Source of the DNA: UBA5972 sp964600965
GTDB taxonomy: Bacteria; Pseudomonadota; Alphaproteobacteria; Rhodobacterales; Rhodobacteraceae
Length of the DNA stretch: 64,000 bases
NCBI GenBank assembly: GCA_964600965.1
Contig: CAZRLO010000002.1
Coordinates: forward strand, 10,868-74,867
Reading direction: 5' to 3'
Shown here: positions 43,920 through 53,487 of the stretch, in pieces
How positions within the stretch are numbered: position 1 is the first letter of the stretch
Layout: the number at the start of each line of letters is the position of its first letter
Notes under the pieces: generated by a model
The model's database searches: none
What the model was told of the DNA's origin: nothing
Seen by the model: the letters and a program-made list of their open reading frames with translations, nothing else
Position numbers and translations under genes: made by a program

Positions 43920-45536
43920 ATGACTCTCAATCTTCGGATGCCCGACAAGCAGGACCTTCGTCCAAAAATCACGGTTTTTGGCGTGGGCGGGGCCGGCGGC
44001 AATGCCGTCAACAACATGATCGAAAAGGAACTGGAAGGGGCGGATTTCGTCGTCGCGAATACCGATGCGCAGGCGCTCGCCCAATCCAAGGCACCGCAAA
44101 AGATCCAGATGGGTGTCAAGGTCACCGAGGGTTTGGGCGCCGGTGCGCGGCCAGCCGTCGGCGCCGCGTCCGCCGAGGAAAGCATCGAAGCGATCGTTGA
44201 CCATCTGGCCGGCTCGCATATGTGTTTCATTACCGCAGGCATGGGCGGGGGTACCGGCACCGGGGCGGCCCCGATCATTGCACAGGCCGCGCGCGAACTG
44301 GGGGTTCTGACCGTCGGGGTGGTCACCAAGCCGTTCCAGTTCGAGGGCAACAAGCGGATGCGTCAGGCCGAAGAAGGCGTCGAGGCGTTGCAAAAGGTCG
44401 TCGATACGCTGATCATCATCCCCAACCAGAACCTGTTTCGCATCGCCAACGAGAAAACCACCTTTACGGAAGCGTTTTCCATGGCCGACGACGTGCTGCA
44501 TCAGGGCGTCAAGGGCGTGACCGACCTGATGGTGCGCCCGGGCATCATCAACCTCGATTTTGCCGATGTACGCTCGGTGATGGACGAGATGGGCAAGGCG
44601 ATGATGGGCACCGGCGAGGCCAGCGGCGAAGACCGCGCCATTCAGGCGGCGGAAAAGGCGATTGCCAATCCGCTTCTGGACGAGATTTCCCTGAAAGGCG
44701 CGCGTGGCGTGCTGATCAACATCACCGGCAGCCACGATCTGACCCTGTTCGAGCTTGACGAAGCCGCAAACCGCATCCGCGAAGAGGTGGATCAGGACGC
44801 CAATATCATCGTCGGTTCAACGCTGGAGACCGGGATGGAGGGCACGATGCGCGTGTCGGTCGTCGCGACCGGGATCGATGCATCGGAAATCGTTCAGGAC
44901 GTGCCGGTCCCGCGCCGGAAAATGTCGGAACCCCTGGCACCCAAGCGCAGCGAGATCGTGTTTGAAGAGGTCGACACCCAGCCCGAACCCGAGGAAATTC
45001 TTGCCGCCGAGGCCCGCGCCGAGGCCGAGCAACCCAATCTTCTTAGCGAACTGGAAGATGATTCCGGCCACGGCGCAGATACGGGTGGCATGTCGCTGTT
45101 TGACGAACCGTCCATCCGCCACGCTTCGGACGATCTGCCGCCGCCGGTCTATCAGCCCGAAACGCGCGTCGCGGAACCGGTGCGCAGCATTGGCCCGGAC
45201 CCGGCGGATCACGCGGGCTTTGTCGCGCCCAAGCCGCCGGCCACGGGAATGCCTTCGCCAGATGCGATGGCGCGGTTGCAGGCGGCCGTGAACAAGGCGC
45301 CAAAACCCCGCGTGCCGGAAGAACAGCCGCTGACGCAGGGCATGCAAAACGAAAAACCTGCGCGTTTCGGGATCAACAGTCTGATCCATCGCATGACCGG
45401 ACATGGCCCCGAGGCCGCGCCGCAAAGCGAATCGCCGCGACTGGCGCCGACCGTCGGGACCGAAAACGAAACGCCGCGTGATCCCGAACAGGAACGCGTT
45501 GATATCCCGGCGTTTTTGCGTAGGCAGGCCAACTAG
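43920..45536 (+). CDS. ftsZ: Cell division GTPase FtsZ
   Basis: 538 residues from the ATG at 43920. The tubulin signature GGGTGTGAAP lies at 109-118. The GTPase and C-terminal core end near residue 320. A disordered, acidic/Pro-rich linker of about 200 residues follows, ending in the conserved peptide DIPAFLRRQAN that binds FtsA and other partners. The protein is long (E. coli 383), as is usual for this order. A hairpin terminator lies 85 bp downstream. Confidence 0.95.
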   Translation: MTLNLRMPDKQDLRPKITVFGVGGAGGNAVNNMIEKELEGADFVVANTDAQALAQSKAPQKIQMGVKVTEGLGAGARPAVGAASAEESIEAIVDHLAGSHMCFITAGMGGGTGTGAAPIIAQAARELGVLTVGVVTKPFQFEGNKRMRQAEEGVEALQKVVDTLIIIPNQNLFRIANEKTTFTEAFSMADDVLHQGVKGVTDLMVRPGIINLDFADVRSVMDEMGKAMMGTGEASGEDRAIQAAEKAIANPLLDEISLKGARGVLINITGSHDLTLFELDEAANRIREEVDQDANIIVGSTLETGMEGTMRVSVVATGIDASEIVQDVPVPRRKMSEPLAPKRSEIVFEEVDTQPEPEEILAAEARAEAEQPNLLSELEDDSGHGADTGGMSLFDEPSIRHASDDLPPPVYQPETRVAEPVRSIGPDPADHAGFVAPKPPATGMPSPDAMARLQAAVNKAPKPRVPEEQPLTQGMQNEKPARFGINSLIHRMTGHGPEAAPQSESPRLAPTVGTENETPRDPEQERVDIPAFLRRQAN

Positions 45537-45620
45537 AACCTGCGCAATTTCGACCGACGAACCGACCGGCTCCGGGTGATTCGGCCCGGCGCAAGGGCGG
45601 GGTTTTCCGGCCCGTTGCGG

Positions 45621-45643
45621 CGGAAACAAATTGTTTCCTTTTT
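45621..45643 (+). terminator. Rho-independent terminator after ftsZ
   Basis: Perfect 8-bp stem GGAAACAA / TTGTTTCC around one A, followed by five T. It probably ends the dcw transcript before lpxC. Confidence 0.75.
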
Positions 45644-45780
45644 GATCGGCGGAAATCCGCAGACGGGCGGCGGCAATGTTGCAATCGGTCACAAAGATTG
45701 AGTTGAGGTAAACAGGGCCGTTGCTCTAGGAACATCCCAACTCTGCCGGGCAAGTGTTCCGGTTGCTTCGGGGGCCAGTC

Positions 45781-46701
45781 GTGCAAACCACGGTCAAAAA
45801 TTCGATCTCTTTCATCGGTACGGGGCTGCATTCCGGACGTCCGGTGCGGATGCGCATTCTGCCTGCCTCTGCCGAATACGGCATCTGGTTTCGGCGCGTG
45901 GATATCCGGGATCGGGACAACCTGATCGCGGCCAGATACGATAATGTCACCGACACCCAGCTTTGCACCAACATTGCCAACGACAAGGGCGTTTCGGTGT
46001 CGACCGTCGAACACCTGATGGCGGCGCTGACCGGTTGTGGTATCCACAATGCCCTGATTGAAATCGACGGCCCCGAAGTGCCGATCATGGATGGCTCGTC
46101 GCATCGATTCGTGCAGGAAATCATCCGGACCGGGGCGCAGGTTCTGGGGGCGCCGGTGCGCCTGATCCGCGTGCTGGAACGTGTTTCGGTGCAGTTGGGC
46201 GACGTTCTGGTGTCACTGGAGCCGCACGAAAATCTTGAAATAGATTTCGCCATTGATTTTCCGGACGCCGCGATTGGCCGGCAGTCCAAGCGGCTGAACA
46301 TGGCGAACGGGGCGTTCGTCCGCGAATTGTGCGACAGCCGCACATTTTGCCGCAAAGCCGATGTCGACTGGATGCTGAGCCAGGGGCTGGGCAAGGGCGG
46401 CAATCTGGGCAATGCGTTGGTGGTGGACGGCGACAAGGTTCTGACCCCGGGCGGTCCGCGCCACAAGGATGAATACGTTCGCCACAAGATGCTGGACGCA
46501 CTGGGCGATCTGGCGCTGGCCGGTGCGCCGGTCATGGGGCGTTATCAGGGTGTGCGTGCTGGTCATGCGGCCACGAATGCGCTGCTGCGCGCATTGTTTG
46601 CGCGCCCGATGGCCTATGCGATGGTCACCTGTGACGCCGCGACCGCGGTCAAGCTGCCGGGCGTCGGTATCCGGGCGTCCGACCTTCGCCGGGTCGCCTG
46701 A
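45781..46701 (+). CDS. lpxC: UDP-3-O-acyl-N-acetylglucosamine deacetylase
   Basis: 306 residues from a GTG start at 45781 (QTTVKNSISFIGTGLHSG); upstream codons are not conserved. The zinc ligands His78 (VEHLMAAL), His235 and Asp239 (HKMLDALGD) are intact. It commits the cell to lipid A synthesis, so this is a diderm with LPS. It lies after the ftsZ terminator and has its own promoter region of about 140 bp. Confidence 0.94.
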   Translation: MQTTVKNSISFIGTGLHSGRPVRMRILPASAEYGIWFRRVDIRDRDNLIAARYDNVTDTQLCTNIANDKGVSVSTVEHLMAALTGCGIHNALIEIDGPEVPIMDGSSHRFVQEIIRTGAQVLGAPVRLIRVLERVSVQLGDVLVSLEPHENLEIDFAIDFPDAAIGRQSKRLNMANGAFVRELCDSRTFCRKADVDWMLSQGLGKGGNLGNALVVDGDKVLTPGGPRHKDEYVRHKMLDALGDLALAGAPVMGRYQGVRAGHAATNALLRALFARPMAYAMVTCDAATAVKLPGVGIRASDLRRVA

Positions 46702-46843
46702 TCCCTTTCCCGATGTTCCTCAAACCCTGTCACAGGTTGGCGAAATCATTGCGAAACCGTTTTGACTTGCGGCGAATTGTGTTAGGAACGCCGGGAACAT
46801 CTGCTGCCAGTCTGCCGCTTTACCGGAACAGGAAGATCACGCC

Positions 46844-47680
46844 ATGACATCAGGGGCAATACGGACAATTCAGGGGCTATTCCTGGTTTGCGCGTTGGCC
46901 CTGTCGGCCTGCGGCAAGAAGGTCGAGGAAGTCCCGCTCGAGGATCAGTCGCCCGAAGCGATCTTCAAGGTGGCGGAAGCCAAGCTTGCCGCCAAGGACG
47001 AAGAAGAGGCGGCCAAGCTGTTCAGCGAGGTTGAACGCCTTTACCCCTATTCCGAATGGGCCAAGCGCGGGATCGTGATGTCGGCGTTTGCCTATCATCA
47101 GGCCAAGGAATACGACCAGTCGCGCAGCGCCGCGCAGCGCTATCTCGACTTTTATCCGGCGGACGAAGACGCGGCCTATGCGCAATATCTGATGGCGCTC
47201 AGCTATTATGATCAGATCGACAAGATCGCGCGGGATCAGGGCAACACGTTTCAGGCTCTTCAGGCGCTTCGCGTGGTCATCGAACGCTATCCGGACAGTG
47301 AATACGCCAAATCGGCGATCCTGAAATTCGATCTTGCCATCGACCATCTGGCCGGCAAGGAAATGGAAGTCGGACGGTTTTATCTGAAGCGCGGGCACTT
47401 TACCGCCGCGATCAACCGTTTCCGGGTGGTGGTCGAGGAATACCAGACCACGACCCACACGCCCGAAGCCCTGCACCGGCTGGTCGAAAGTTACCTTTCA
47501 CTGGGGCTGGACGCCGAAGCACAGACGGCCGGGGCCATTCTGGGCCATAATTTCAAGAGCACCGACTGGTACGAAGACAGTTATGCGCTGTTGACCGGCA
47601 AGGGCCTGCGTCCCGAAGCCAAGGGCGAGGGCTGGTTGCGCCGCGTTTACCGGCGGGTGCTCCGGGGTGCCTGGCTCTGA
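46844..47680 (+). CDS. bamD: Outer membrane assembly lipoprotein BamD
   Basis: 278 residues. The signal peptide ends in the lipobox LSAC, with Cys23 as lipidation site. Tetratricopeptide-like repeats cover about residues 38-250 (AEAKLAAKDEEEAAKLFSEV, then RSAAQRYLDFYPADEDAAYA). BamD is the essential lipoprotein of the BAM complex that inserts beta-barrel proteins. recN follows after 32 bp, an order common in alphaproteobacteria. Confidence 0.93.
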   Translation: MTSGAIRTIQGLFLVCALALSACGKKVEEVPLEDQSPEAIFKVAEAKLAAKDEEEAAKLFSEVERLYPYSEWAKRGIVMSAFAYHQAKEYDQSRSAAQRYLDFYPADEDAAYAQYLMALSYYDQIDKIARDQGNTFQALQALRVVIERYPDSEYAKSAILKFDLAIDHLAGKEMEVGRFYLKRGHFTAAINRFRVVVEEYQTTTHTPEALHRLVESYLSLGLDAEAQTAGAILGHNFKSTDWYEDSYALLTGKGLRPEAKGEGWLRRVYRRVLRGAWL

Positions 47681-47712
47681 CCAGCTAAGCGCCGGAACGG
47701 GGGCTGAGGGGG

Positions 47713-49368
47713 ATGCTGCGCGGGCTATTCATCCGTGACATGCTGCTGATCGAGCGGTTGGAGCTGGAGTTTCAACCGGGTCTGAACGTGCTGACCGGGG
47801 AAACCGGGGCCGGAAAATCGATTTTGCTGGATGCGCTTGGGTTCGTTCTGGGCTGGCGAACCCGCGCCAGTCCCGTGCGGTCGGGCGCGGATGCGGGCGA
47901 AGTTACCGCGACCTTTGATATTGGCAGTGACCATCCGATCCGCCCGATTTTGACCGAGGCCGGCATTCCGATCGAGGCCGAAGTCATTCTGCGCCGAACA
48001 GCCCACGCCGACGGGCGGCGCCAGGCCTGGGCCAACGACCGTCGCTGTTCGGTCGAAACCTTGCGCCAAATCTCGGAAACGCTGGTGGAAATCCACGGGC
48101 AACAGGATGATCGCGGGCTGATGAATCCGCGCGGCCACCGGGCGCTGCTGGATGATTTTGCCGGAAATTCCCGAAATCTGGCGCAATGCCGCAAGCTTTG
48201 GGGCGAATGGCAGGCCCGGCAAACGGAACTGGCAAAGGCCCAGACCGCCGCCGACAGGGCCGCGGCCGACCGCGATTATCTGGCCCACGCGGTTCAGGAA
48301 CTGGATCAATTGGCCCCCAAACCGGGCGAGGATGCCACCCTCGATACCAGCCGCCGCCTGATGCAGGCAGGCGAACGCATTCGCGCCGACATCGGCAAAG
48401 CCGCCGATGCACTGGGGCCGCAGGGGGTCGAGGGGCTGGCGAATGATGCGGTGAAATGGCTGCGGCAGGTCTCGGATCAGGCCGAAGGGCGGCTTGACGC
48501 GCCGCTTGAGGCGCTGCTGCGCGCGACCGACGAGATCGATCAGGCCCAGCGCGGTATCGTCGATTGCCTGACGGCATTGGCGTTCGATCCGCGGGAACTG
48601 GAAAACATCGAGGAACGGTTGTTTGCGATCCGGGCATTGGCCCGAAAACACGGGGTCGCACCCGACGAACTTTCGGTACTGGGCGATCGATTGCGGGAAC
48701 GACTGGCGGCCATCGACGATGCGTCGGCGGGATTTGCGGCGCTCAAAAAAACGGTGGCAGAGGCCGGCGCCGCCCATGACGCCATCGCCGCCGATCTTGC
48801 GCGCCGCCGTCGCAGCGCCGCAGGCCGGCTCGATCAGGCGATTGCGACCGAACTTGCACCGCTCAAGCTGGAGCGGGCGGTCTTTCGCACCGATGTCCGC
48901 GACGAAAACCCGGGGCCGGATGGGAGCGATGCGGTTCAGTTCACGATCGCCACCAACCCGGGTGCCGCACCGGGGCCTCTGAACAAGATTGCGTCGGGCG
49001 GCGAGCTTTCGCGGCTGCTGTTGGCGCTCAAGGTAAGCTTGCGGGCGCACGCGCCGGGCCTGACCATGATATTCGACGAGATCGACCGTGGCGTTGGCGG
49101 CGCGACCGCCGATGCGGTGGGCCGAAGGCTGGCCAGCCTCGCCGAAGGGTCGCAAGTGCTGGTCGTGACCCATTCGCCGCAGGTCGCGGCCCGGGGAAAC
49201 CATCACTGGCAGGTTGAAAAGCAGGTACAGGGTGGCACGACCCGGTCGCAGGTACATGCGATTGACGCACAGGCGCGGGTCTCGGAAATTGCCCGGATGC
49301 TGGCCGGGGATGTCGTGACCGACGAAGCCCGCGCGGCGGCGGGCAAGTTGCTGGGCGTTTCGGGCTGA
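47713..49368 (+). CDS. recN: DNA repair protein RecN
   Basis: 551 residues, SMC-like. Walker A TGETGAGKSILLDALGF near residue 30, signature IASGGELSRLLLALK and Walker B MIFDEIDRGVGG are present, with coiled-coil arms between. It holds broken DNA ends during double-strand break repair. It is often SOS-controlled, but no LexA-like site is obvious in the 32-bp gap, so it may be driven with bamD. Confidence 0.93.
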   Translation: MLRGLFIRDMLLIERLELEFQPGLNVLTGETGAGKSILLDALGFVLGWRTRASPVRSGADAGEVTATFDIGSDHPIRPILTEAGIPIEAEVILRRTAHADGRRQAWANDRRCSVETLRQISETLVEIHGQQDDRGLMNPRGHRALLDDFAGNSRNLAQCRKLWGEWQARQTELAKAQTAADRAAADRDYLAHAVQELDQLAPKPGEDATLDTSRRLMQAGERIRADIGKAADALGPQGVEGLANDAVKWLRQVSDQAEGRLDAPLEALLRATDEIDQAQRGIVDCLTALAFDPRELENIEERLFAIRALARKHGVAPDELSVLGDRLRERLAAIDDASAGFAALKKTVAEAGAAHDAIAADLARRRRSAAGRLDQAIATELAPLKLERAVFRTDVRDENPGPDGSDAVQFTIATNPGAAPGPLNKIASGGELSRLLLALKVSLRAHAPGLTMIFDEIDRGVGGATADAVGRRLASLAEGSQVLVVTHSPQVAARGNHHWQVEKQVQGGTTRSQVHAIDAQARVSEIARMLAGDVVTDEARAAAGKLLGVSG

Positions 49369-49786
49369 AGGGGAAGCGCGCACCCGGTCGCGCCGGAAAT
49401 TGCGTGCGTCTTTCGTGGATCCGTCATCCTTCCGGGCCACAATTCCGGACGGCGAACAGGAAGGCGCGGCTCGCGTCGTTTGCTGCGGTAAGCGCATAAT
49501 TCGGCGACAAACGCGACAAATTTCGCTCGGCGGATTGTGGTAGATCGCCGATCCGGCTTTCGGCGGCTCGACCGTGAATTTGCGATCGGGAAGGCGGGAA
49601 ACGCCCAACGTTCCGGTTGGGCGAAACCGGCACAATTTCGTTGGTATATTTCATAAACACCTGAAATAAGGGAATATTGTCGATCGCACACGGGACAGGC
49701 AATCCGAAAATGACCTCTGTTCCCGCAAGCATCAAACGATCATTCCCTTCGTCGAGGCAACGTAATCCTTCCTGATTTTTGGTTAA

Positions 49787-49811
49787 CATTTCGAATGATC
49801 TAGAAATCCGG
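49787..49811 (+). repeat. 25-bp array border, copy 1
   Basis: Begins CATTTCGAATGATCT and ends AAATCCGG, leading into the octamer array. It is repeated with one mismatch, in inverted orientation, at 61111-61135. Confidence 0.85.
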
Positions 49812-50225
49812 ATTACCGGTAGACCGGTAGACCGGAAGACCGGTAGACCGATAGACCGATAGACCGGTGCGCCGATAGACCGGTGCACCGATAGATCGAT
49901 AGACCGATAGACCGGTGAACCGATAGACTGATAGACCGATAGACCGGTGCACCGACGGACCGGTAATCCGATGGACCGGTGGACTGGTCGACGGGATTAC
50001 CCGTGGGTCGGTTGACCGATCGGCCGGCAAGTCGGTCGGCCGATGGGCCAGAAAACCAGTGAGCCAGAAAACCGGTGGGCCGGTAAACCAGTGGGCCGGT
50101 TAACCGGTCGTCCAGCAGATTGGTGGACCCGAAAGCCGGCAGGCCAGTAATCCGGTCGTCCTGCAAACAGGTGCGCCAGAGATCCGGAAGGCCCGCAGAC
50201 CGACAAACCGGTTTTCCGGCGGACC
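49810..50225. repeat. Octamer-phased array, 52 degenerate 8-bp units (consensus GGTAGACC / GATAGACC)
   Basis: From 49810 the sequence divides into 52 consecutive octamers with no slip over 416 bp. By my count 44 of 52 end in CC. The left third is near-regular (ggtagacc, gatagacc, ggtgcacc); the right part is more diverged (agaaaacc, agtgggcc, ggtaaacc) yet keeps the register. The consensus is shared with 2449-2736. Confidence 0.93.
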
Positions 50226-50442
50226 CGGATGTTCCTGGATTGGCATTTCGACCCACCGGTCATCTGGTCCGCAAATCCAGCGCTGCACCGATCATGCGGG
50301 ATGGCGTCAACCGCCCAAAAATCGGCGGGCCAGCCCGCTGTCGATGGTCGCCCAGACTTCGGCGAAATCGTTACAGCCCCCGCGTCATGCACCGACGCAT
50401 GGTTCTGCCCCGGCGATGCCCGCCGTCCGGTCATGTGTTCGA

Positions 50443-51156
50443 TCACGGTGCCCGGTTTCGCGTCTGGGCGCGCACCGTCAGAATCTCTGCCGGTGCTTTC
50501 TTCTTTTTGGCCGCGGCGGGGACCGTGGCGTCGGTTTCCGGATGGCCGACCGCGACGATCATCACCGGTTTTTCCGAGGCCGGACGCCCCAGCAACCCGT
50601 TGAGGAATTTCATTGGATTGGGGGTATGGGTCAGCATTGTCAGGCCCGAATGATGCAGCGCCGCCAGCAGAAACCCGCAGGCGATGCCCACGCTTTCCGG
50701 CACATAATAGTTCTTGAACTTCCCGCCATCGTCAAACCGACCGAAACGTTGGGCAAAGACGACGATCAGCCACGGCGCGACTTCCAGATGCGGCTTGTCG
50801 GCGTTCGTTCCGATGGGTTCAAGCGCGCGAAGCCATTCGTCGCCCGCGCCGCCGGCGTAGAACCTCGATTCCTTGGCCTCGGCGGCAAGCCTGATCCGCC
50901 GCTTGAAAACCGGGTCCGATATCGCGGCGAAATGCCAGGGCTGGTGGTTTGCACCCGACGGGGCGGTTCCGGCGGTGCGCACGCATCGCTCGATCACCGA
51001 TTGATCGACCTCGCGGCGCGAAAAATCCCGTACACTGTGGCGGCGGCGCATGAAGTGGTGGAAATCCCGGGCCGCTTGGCGCATTTCAGCATCCGTCATA
51101 TCGTGAAAATCGGGCAGGGGCAGGGCGGTGTATTCGATATTCTCGCGTGAAAACAT
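50443..51156 (-). CDS. Nitroreductase family protein
   Basis: 237 residues. FMN-binding pattern RRRHSVRDFSRREVD near residue 38 and GTAPSGANHQPWHFAAI near 63. The C-terminal part (PMKFLNGLLGRPASEKPVMIVAVGHPE) resembles the iodotyrosine dehalogenase/BluB-like side of the family. It is a flavin-dependent oxidoreductase with unknown substrate. A Lys-rich AAAKKKKAPAE tail follows. The BKACE gene is 60 bp upstream on the same strand and may be cotranscribed. Confidence 0.85.
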   Translation of the reverse strand: MFSRENIEYTALPLPDFHDMTDAEMRQAARDFHHFMRRRHSVRDFSRREVDQSVIERCVRTAGTAPSGANHQPWHFAAISDPVFKRRIRLAAEAKESRFYAGGAGDEWLRALEPIGTNADKPHLEVAPWLIVVFAQRFGRFDDGGKFKNYYVPESVGIACGFLLAALHHSGLTMLTHTPNPMKFLNGLLGRPASEKPVMIVAVGHPETDATVPAAAKKKKAPAEILTVRAQTRNRAP

Positions 51157-51216
51157 GGGCTCCGGGTTCCGTGGATCAGGGGTCAGACTTGTTGGGCCTC
51201 ATGCGCGCCGTCGCGT

Positions 51217-52080
51217 TCATCCGGGCGATTGCACAGACATGGCGGCGGGCAGATGCAGGATTTCGCGTGCCTGGCGGCAGGTTGCAACCGCGCGGTCGTG
51301 GCGGGCGCAAATGTCGGCGGCGCGTCGCACCAGCGCCGCGTTGGACGGCGCAAATGAGCCCCTGTCGAGCCTCAGATTATCCTCGAGCCCGGTGCGCATA
51401 TGACCGCCCGTCTCTGCCGACCACTGGTTCAGCAATGCCTGCCCCGCCCCGATACCGGCGCTGCACCATGTGGCGTCGGGCAACAGGCGGGCCAGGGTCC
51501 GGCGGTAAAAATCAAAGACGTCGCGGTCTACGGGCATGGCGTTTTTGACACCCATCACGAATTGAACGTGCAACGGTCCGGACAGGCGACCGTCTGCCTG
51601 CATGCTTGCTGCCTGAAAAAGGTGAGAAAGATCAAATACCTCGATTTCCGGGCGGACGGAATACCGCACCATCTCGCCGGCCAGCCAATCGACGAGATCA
51701 GGCGGATTTTCATAGATCCGGGTCGGGAAATTGTTCGACCCGACGGTAAGCGACGCCATTTCCGGCCGCAATGGCAGCATTCCGCCGCGTTCGCGCCCCG
51801 CACCCGAACGCCCGCCGGTGGAAAACTGCAGGATCATCCCCTCGCAATGCCGGCGAATGCCTTCGCCAAGGCGGGCGAACTTTTCGGGGTCTGAACTGGG
51901 GCTTTGATCGGTGTTCCTGACGTGGCAATGCGCGATGCTGGCACCGGCTTCAAAGGCGGCGTGGGTGCTTTCGATCTGCTCGGAAATGCTGATCGGGACC
52001 GCCGGATTGTGTTCCTTGCGCGCCACCGAACCGGTGATGGCAACGCAGATGATACAAGGGTTGTGGGACATGTCGGTCAT
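51217..52080 (-). CDS. BKACE-family beta-keto acid cleavage enzyme (Kce-like)
   Basis: 287 residues from the ATG at 52080. The zinc-binding HCHVRN (with His-x-His) near residue 52 and the GHMRTGLEDNL motif near 235 match the 3-keto-5-aminohexanoate cleavage enzyme family. Members condense a beta-keto acid with acetyl-CoA; the actual substrate cannot be told. The start lies 15 bp before the downstream end of tesA on the same strand, so the genes are tightly packed. Confidence 0.85.
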   Translation of the reverse strand: MTDMSHNPCIICVAITGSVARKEHNPAVPISISEQIESTHAAFEAGASIAHCHVRNTDQSPSSDPEKFARLGEGIRRHCEGMILQFSTGGRSGAGRERGGMLPLRPEMASLTVGSNNFPTRIYENPPDLVDWLAGEMVRYSVRPEIEVFDLSHLFQAASMQADGRLSGPLHVQFVMGVKNAMPVDRDVFDFYRRTLARLLPDATWCSAGIGAGQALLNQWSAETGGHMRTGLEDNLRLDRGSFAPSNAALVRRAADICARHDRAVATCRQAREILHLPAAMSVQSPG

Positions 52081-52094
52081 CGCTGTTGGCCTGA

Positions 52095-52793
52095 TCATTG
52101 CACGCCTCCGATCCGCGCCATCAGGCGTTCGACCTCAGGGCCAAGCGCGGCGGCCAGCATTTTGGCGCCCGCCGCGTTCGGGTGAATTCCGTCGCTCTGC
52201 ATCAACTCGGCAAGCACCCGCGCCGGGTCATCCTGCGCACGCAGCACCGCAAACAGATCAGCATAAAGCAGGGCGTCGTGCCGCTGCGCAAGGTCGGCAT
52301 ATACCGCCGCGAAATCCCGTTGATAATCGGCGCCATAATTTGCCGGTGCCGTCAGGCCGACCAGCAGCACCGGCACATCGCGGCGCTGTGCGGCAACAAG
52401 GATGCCATCCAGATTGGTCCGGGCATTTGCCGGGTCCAGCCCGCGCAGCATGTCATTGGCCCCCAGCGCCACGATCAGGGCGTCGATTTCGTCGCCCAGC
52501 GTCCAGTCGATCCGTGCCAGCCCGCCTGCGGTGGTGTCCCCCGATACCCCGGCATTGACGATCCTTACCGCGTTGCCTTCGCGTTGCAGCCAGACCTCCA
52601 ACTGGTCGGTCAGCCCGTCGCCGGCCTGCAGGCCATAGCCTTGCGTCAGGCTGTCGCCCAACATGGCGACCGAAACCGGCCCCGCCCGGACCAGAGGCGC
52701 GACAACCGACAGCGCCAACACCAGTGCAAAGACCTTGCCACCGGGCAATTTGCCTCCATATTCTGTCAGGTATCCAAGGAGTTTGAATTTCAT
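52095..52793 (-). CDS. tesA: SGNH-type acyl-CoA thioesterase/arylesterase TesA
   Basis: 232 residues from the ATG at 52793. An N-terminal hydrophobic segment (about 19-37, GKVFALVLALSVVAPLVRA) fits a signal peptide, so the enzyme is periplasmic. SGNH blocks are AMLGDSLTQGYG, ALGANDML and SDGIHPN. The chosen ATG overlaps the ybbA ATG on the other strand (CATG). A downstream start is possible but would shorten the signal peptide. The tesA/ybbA/ybbP arrangement is shared with E. coli. Confidence 0.88.
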   Translation of the reverse strand: MKFKLLGYLTEYGGKLPGGKVFALVLALSVVAPLVRAGPVSVAMLGDSLTQGYGLQAGDGLTDQLEVWLQREGNAVRIVNAGVSGDTTAGGLARIDWTLGDEIDALIVALGANDMLRGLDPANARTNLDGILVAAQRRDVPVLLVGLTAPANYGADYQRDFAAVYADLAQRHDALLYADLFAVLRAQDDPARVLAELMQSDGIHPNAAGAKMLAAALGPEVERLMARIGGVQ

Positions 52794-53487
52794 GAGCAGC
52801 CCGATCCTGTCCCTTTCGGAGGTTTCCCTGACGTTACGCGGCAACGCCGGTGCTGTGAATATCCTGAAGCGAATTTCCCTTGATGTCGAGCCGGGCGAGA
52901 CCCTGGGTCTGGTCGGGCCGTCCGGTTCCGGCAAATCCTCGCTTCTGATGCTGATGGGGGGGCTGGAACAGGCGAGCGCGGGCACGATTTTCGCGTTCGG
53001 ACAGGATCTGGGCACGATGAGCGAAGAGTCGCTTGCCCGCCTCAGGTGCCAGCATATGGGCGTGGTTTTTCAGTCGTTTCATCTGATTCCGACGATGACC
53101 GCGCTGGAAAATGTGGCGACACCGCTCGAACTGGCCGGCGATCGCGATGCGTTCGATCTGGCGCGTGACGAACTGGCACGGATCGGGTTGCAGGATCGCC
53201 TGAACCACTTTCCGTCACAACTGTCGGGCGGCGAGCAGCAGCGTGTGGCGCTGGCCCGTGCGGCGGCACCGCGCCCCGGCCTGTTGCTGGCGGATGAACC
53301 GACCGGCAATCTGGACGCCGAGAACGGCGCGGTCATCGTCGATCTGCTGTTTGATCTTTCGGCGCGGTTTGGTGCGACACTGGTGCTGGTCACCCACGCG
53401 CCGGACCTTGCGGCGCGGTGCGACCGGGTAATCCGGCTGGCGGATGGCCGCATGTTGCCCGAAGCTTCCAACCGGGCCGCGCAATGA
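52792..53487 (+). CDS. ybbA: ABC transporter ATP-binding protein YbbA
   Basis: 231 residues from the ATG at 52792, with AAGGAG at 52776-52781. Walker A GPSGSGKSSLLMLMGG, Q-loop FQSFHLIPTM, signature LSGGEQQRVALARA and Walker B LLLADEPTGNLD are intact; it belongs to the MacB/LolD-like group. It pairs with the permease that follows by ATGA overlap. Substrate is unknown, probably lipid- or envelope-related given tesA. Confidence 0.88.
   Translation: MSSPILSLSEVSLTLRGNAGAVNILKRISLDVEPGETLGLVGPSGSGKSSLLMLMGGLEQASAGTIFAFGQDLGTMSEESLARLRCQHMGVVFQSFHLIPTMTALENVATPLELAGDRDAFDLARDELARIGLQDRLNHFPSQLSGGEQQRVALARAAAPRPGLLLADEPTGNLDAENGAVIVDLLFDLSARFGATLVLVTHAPDLAARCDRVIRLADGRMLPEASNRAAQ

Larger units (their letters stand above)
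49369..50442. other. 1074-bp convergent intergenic region
   Basis: Between recN (+) and the nitroreductase gene (-). The first ~420 bp show nothing recognisable. A 25-bp border (49787-49811) leads into a 52-unit octamer array (49810-50225). The last ~215 bp hold no credible gene. Confidence 0.7.

Noticed and set aside
49813..50446. Repetitive proteins with 8-residue repeats (VYRSTGLP-like) on the minus strand
   Set aside because: They arise because the 8-bp DNA repeat has no stop codons on that strand in any frame. There is no ribosome site or family resemblance.
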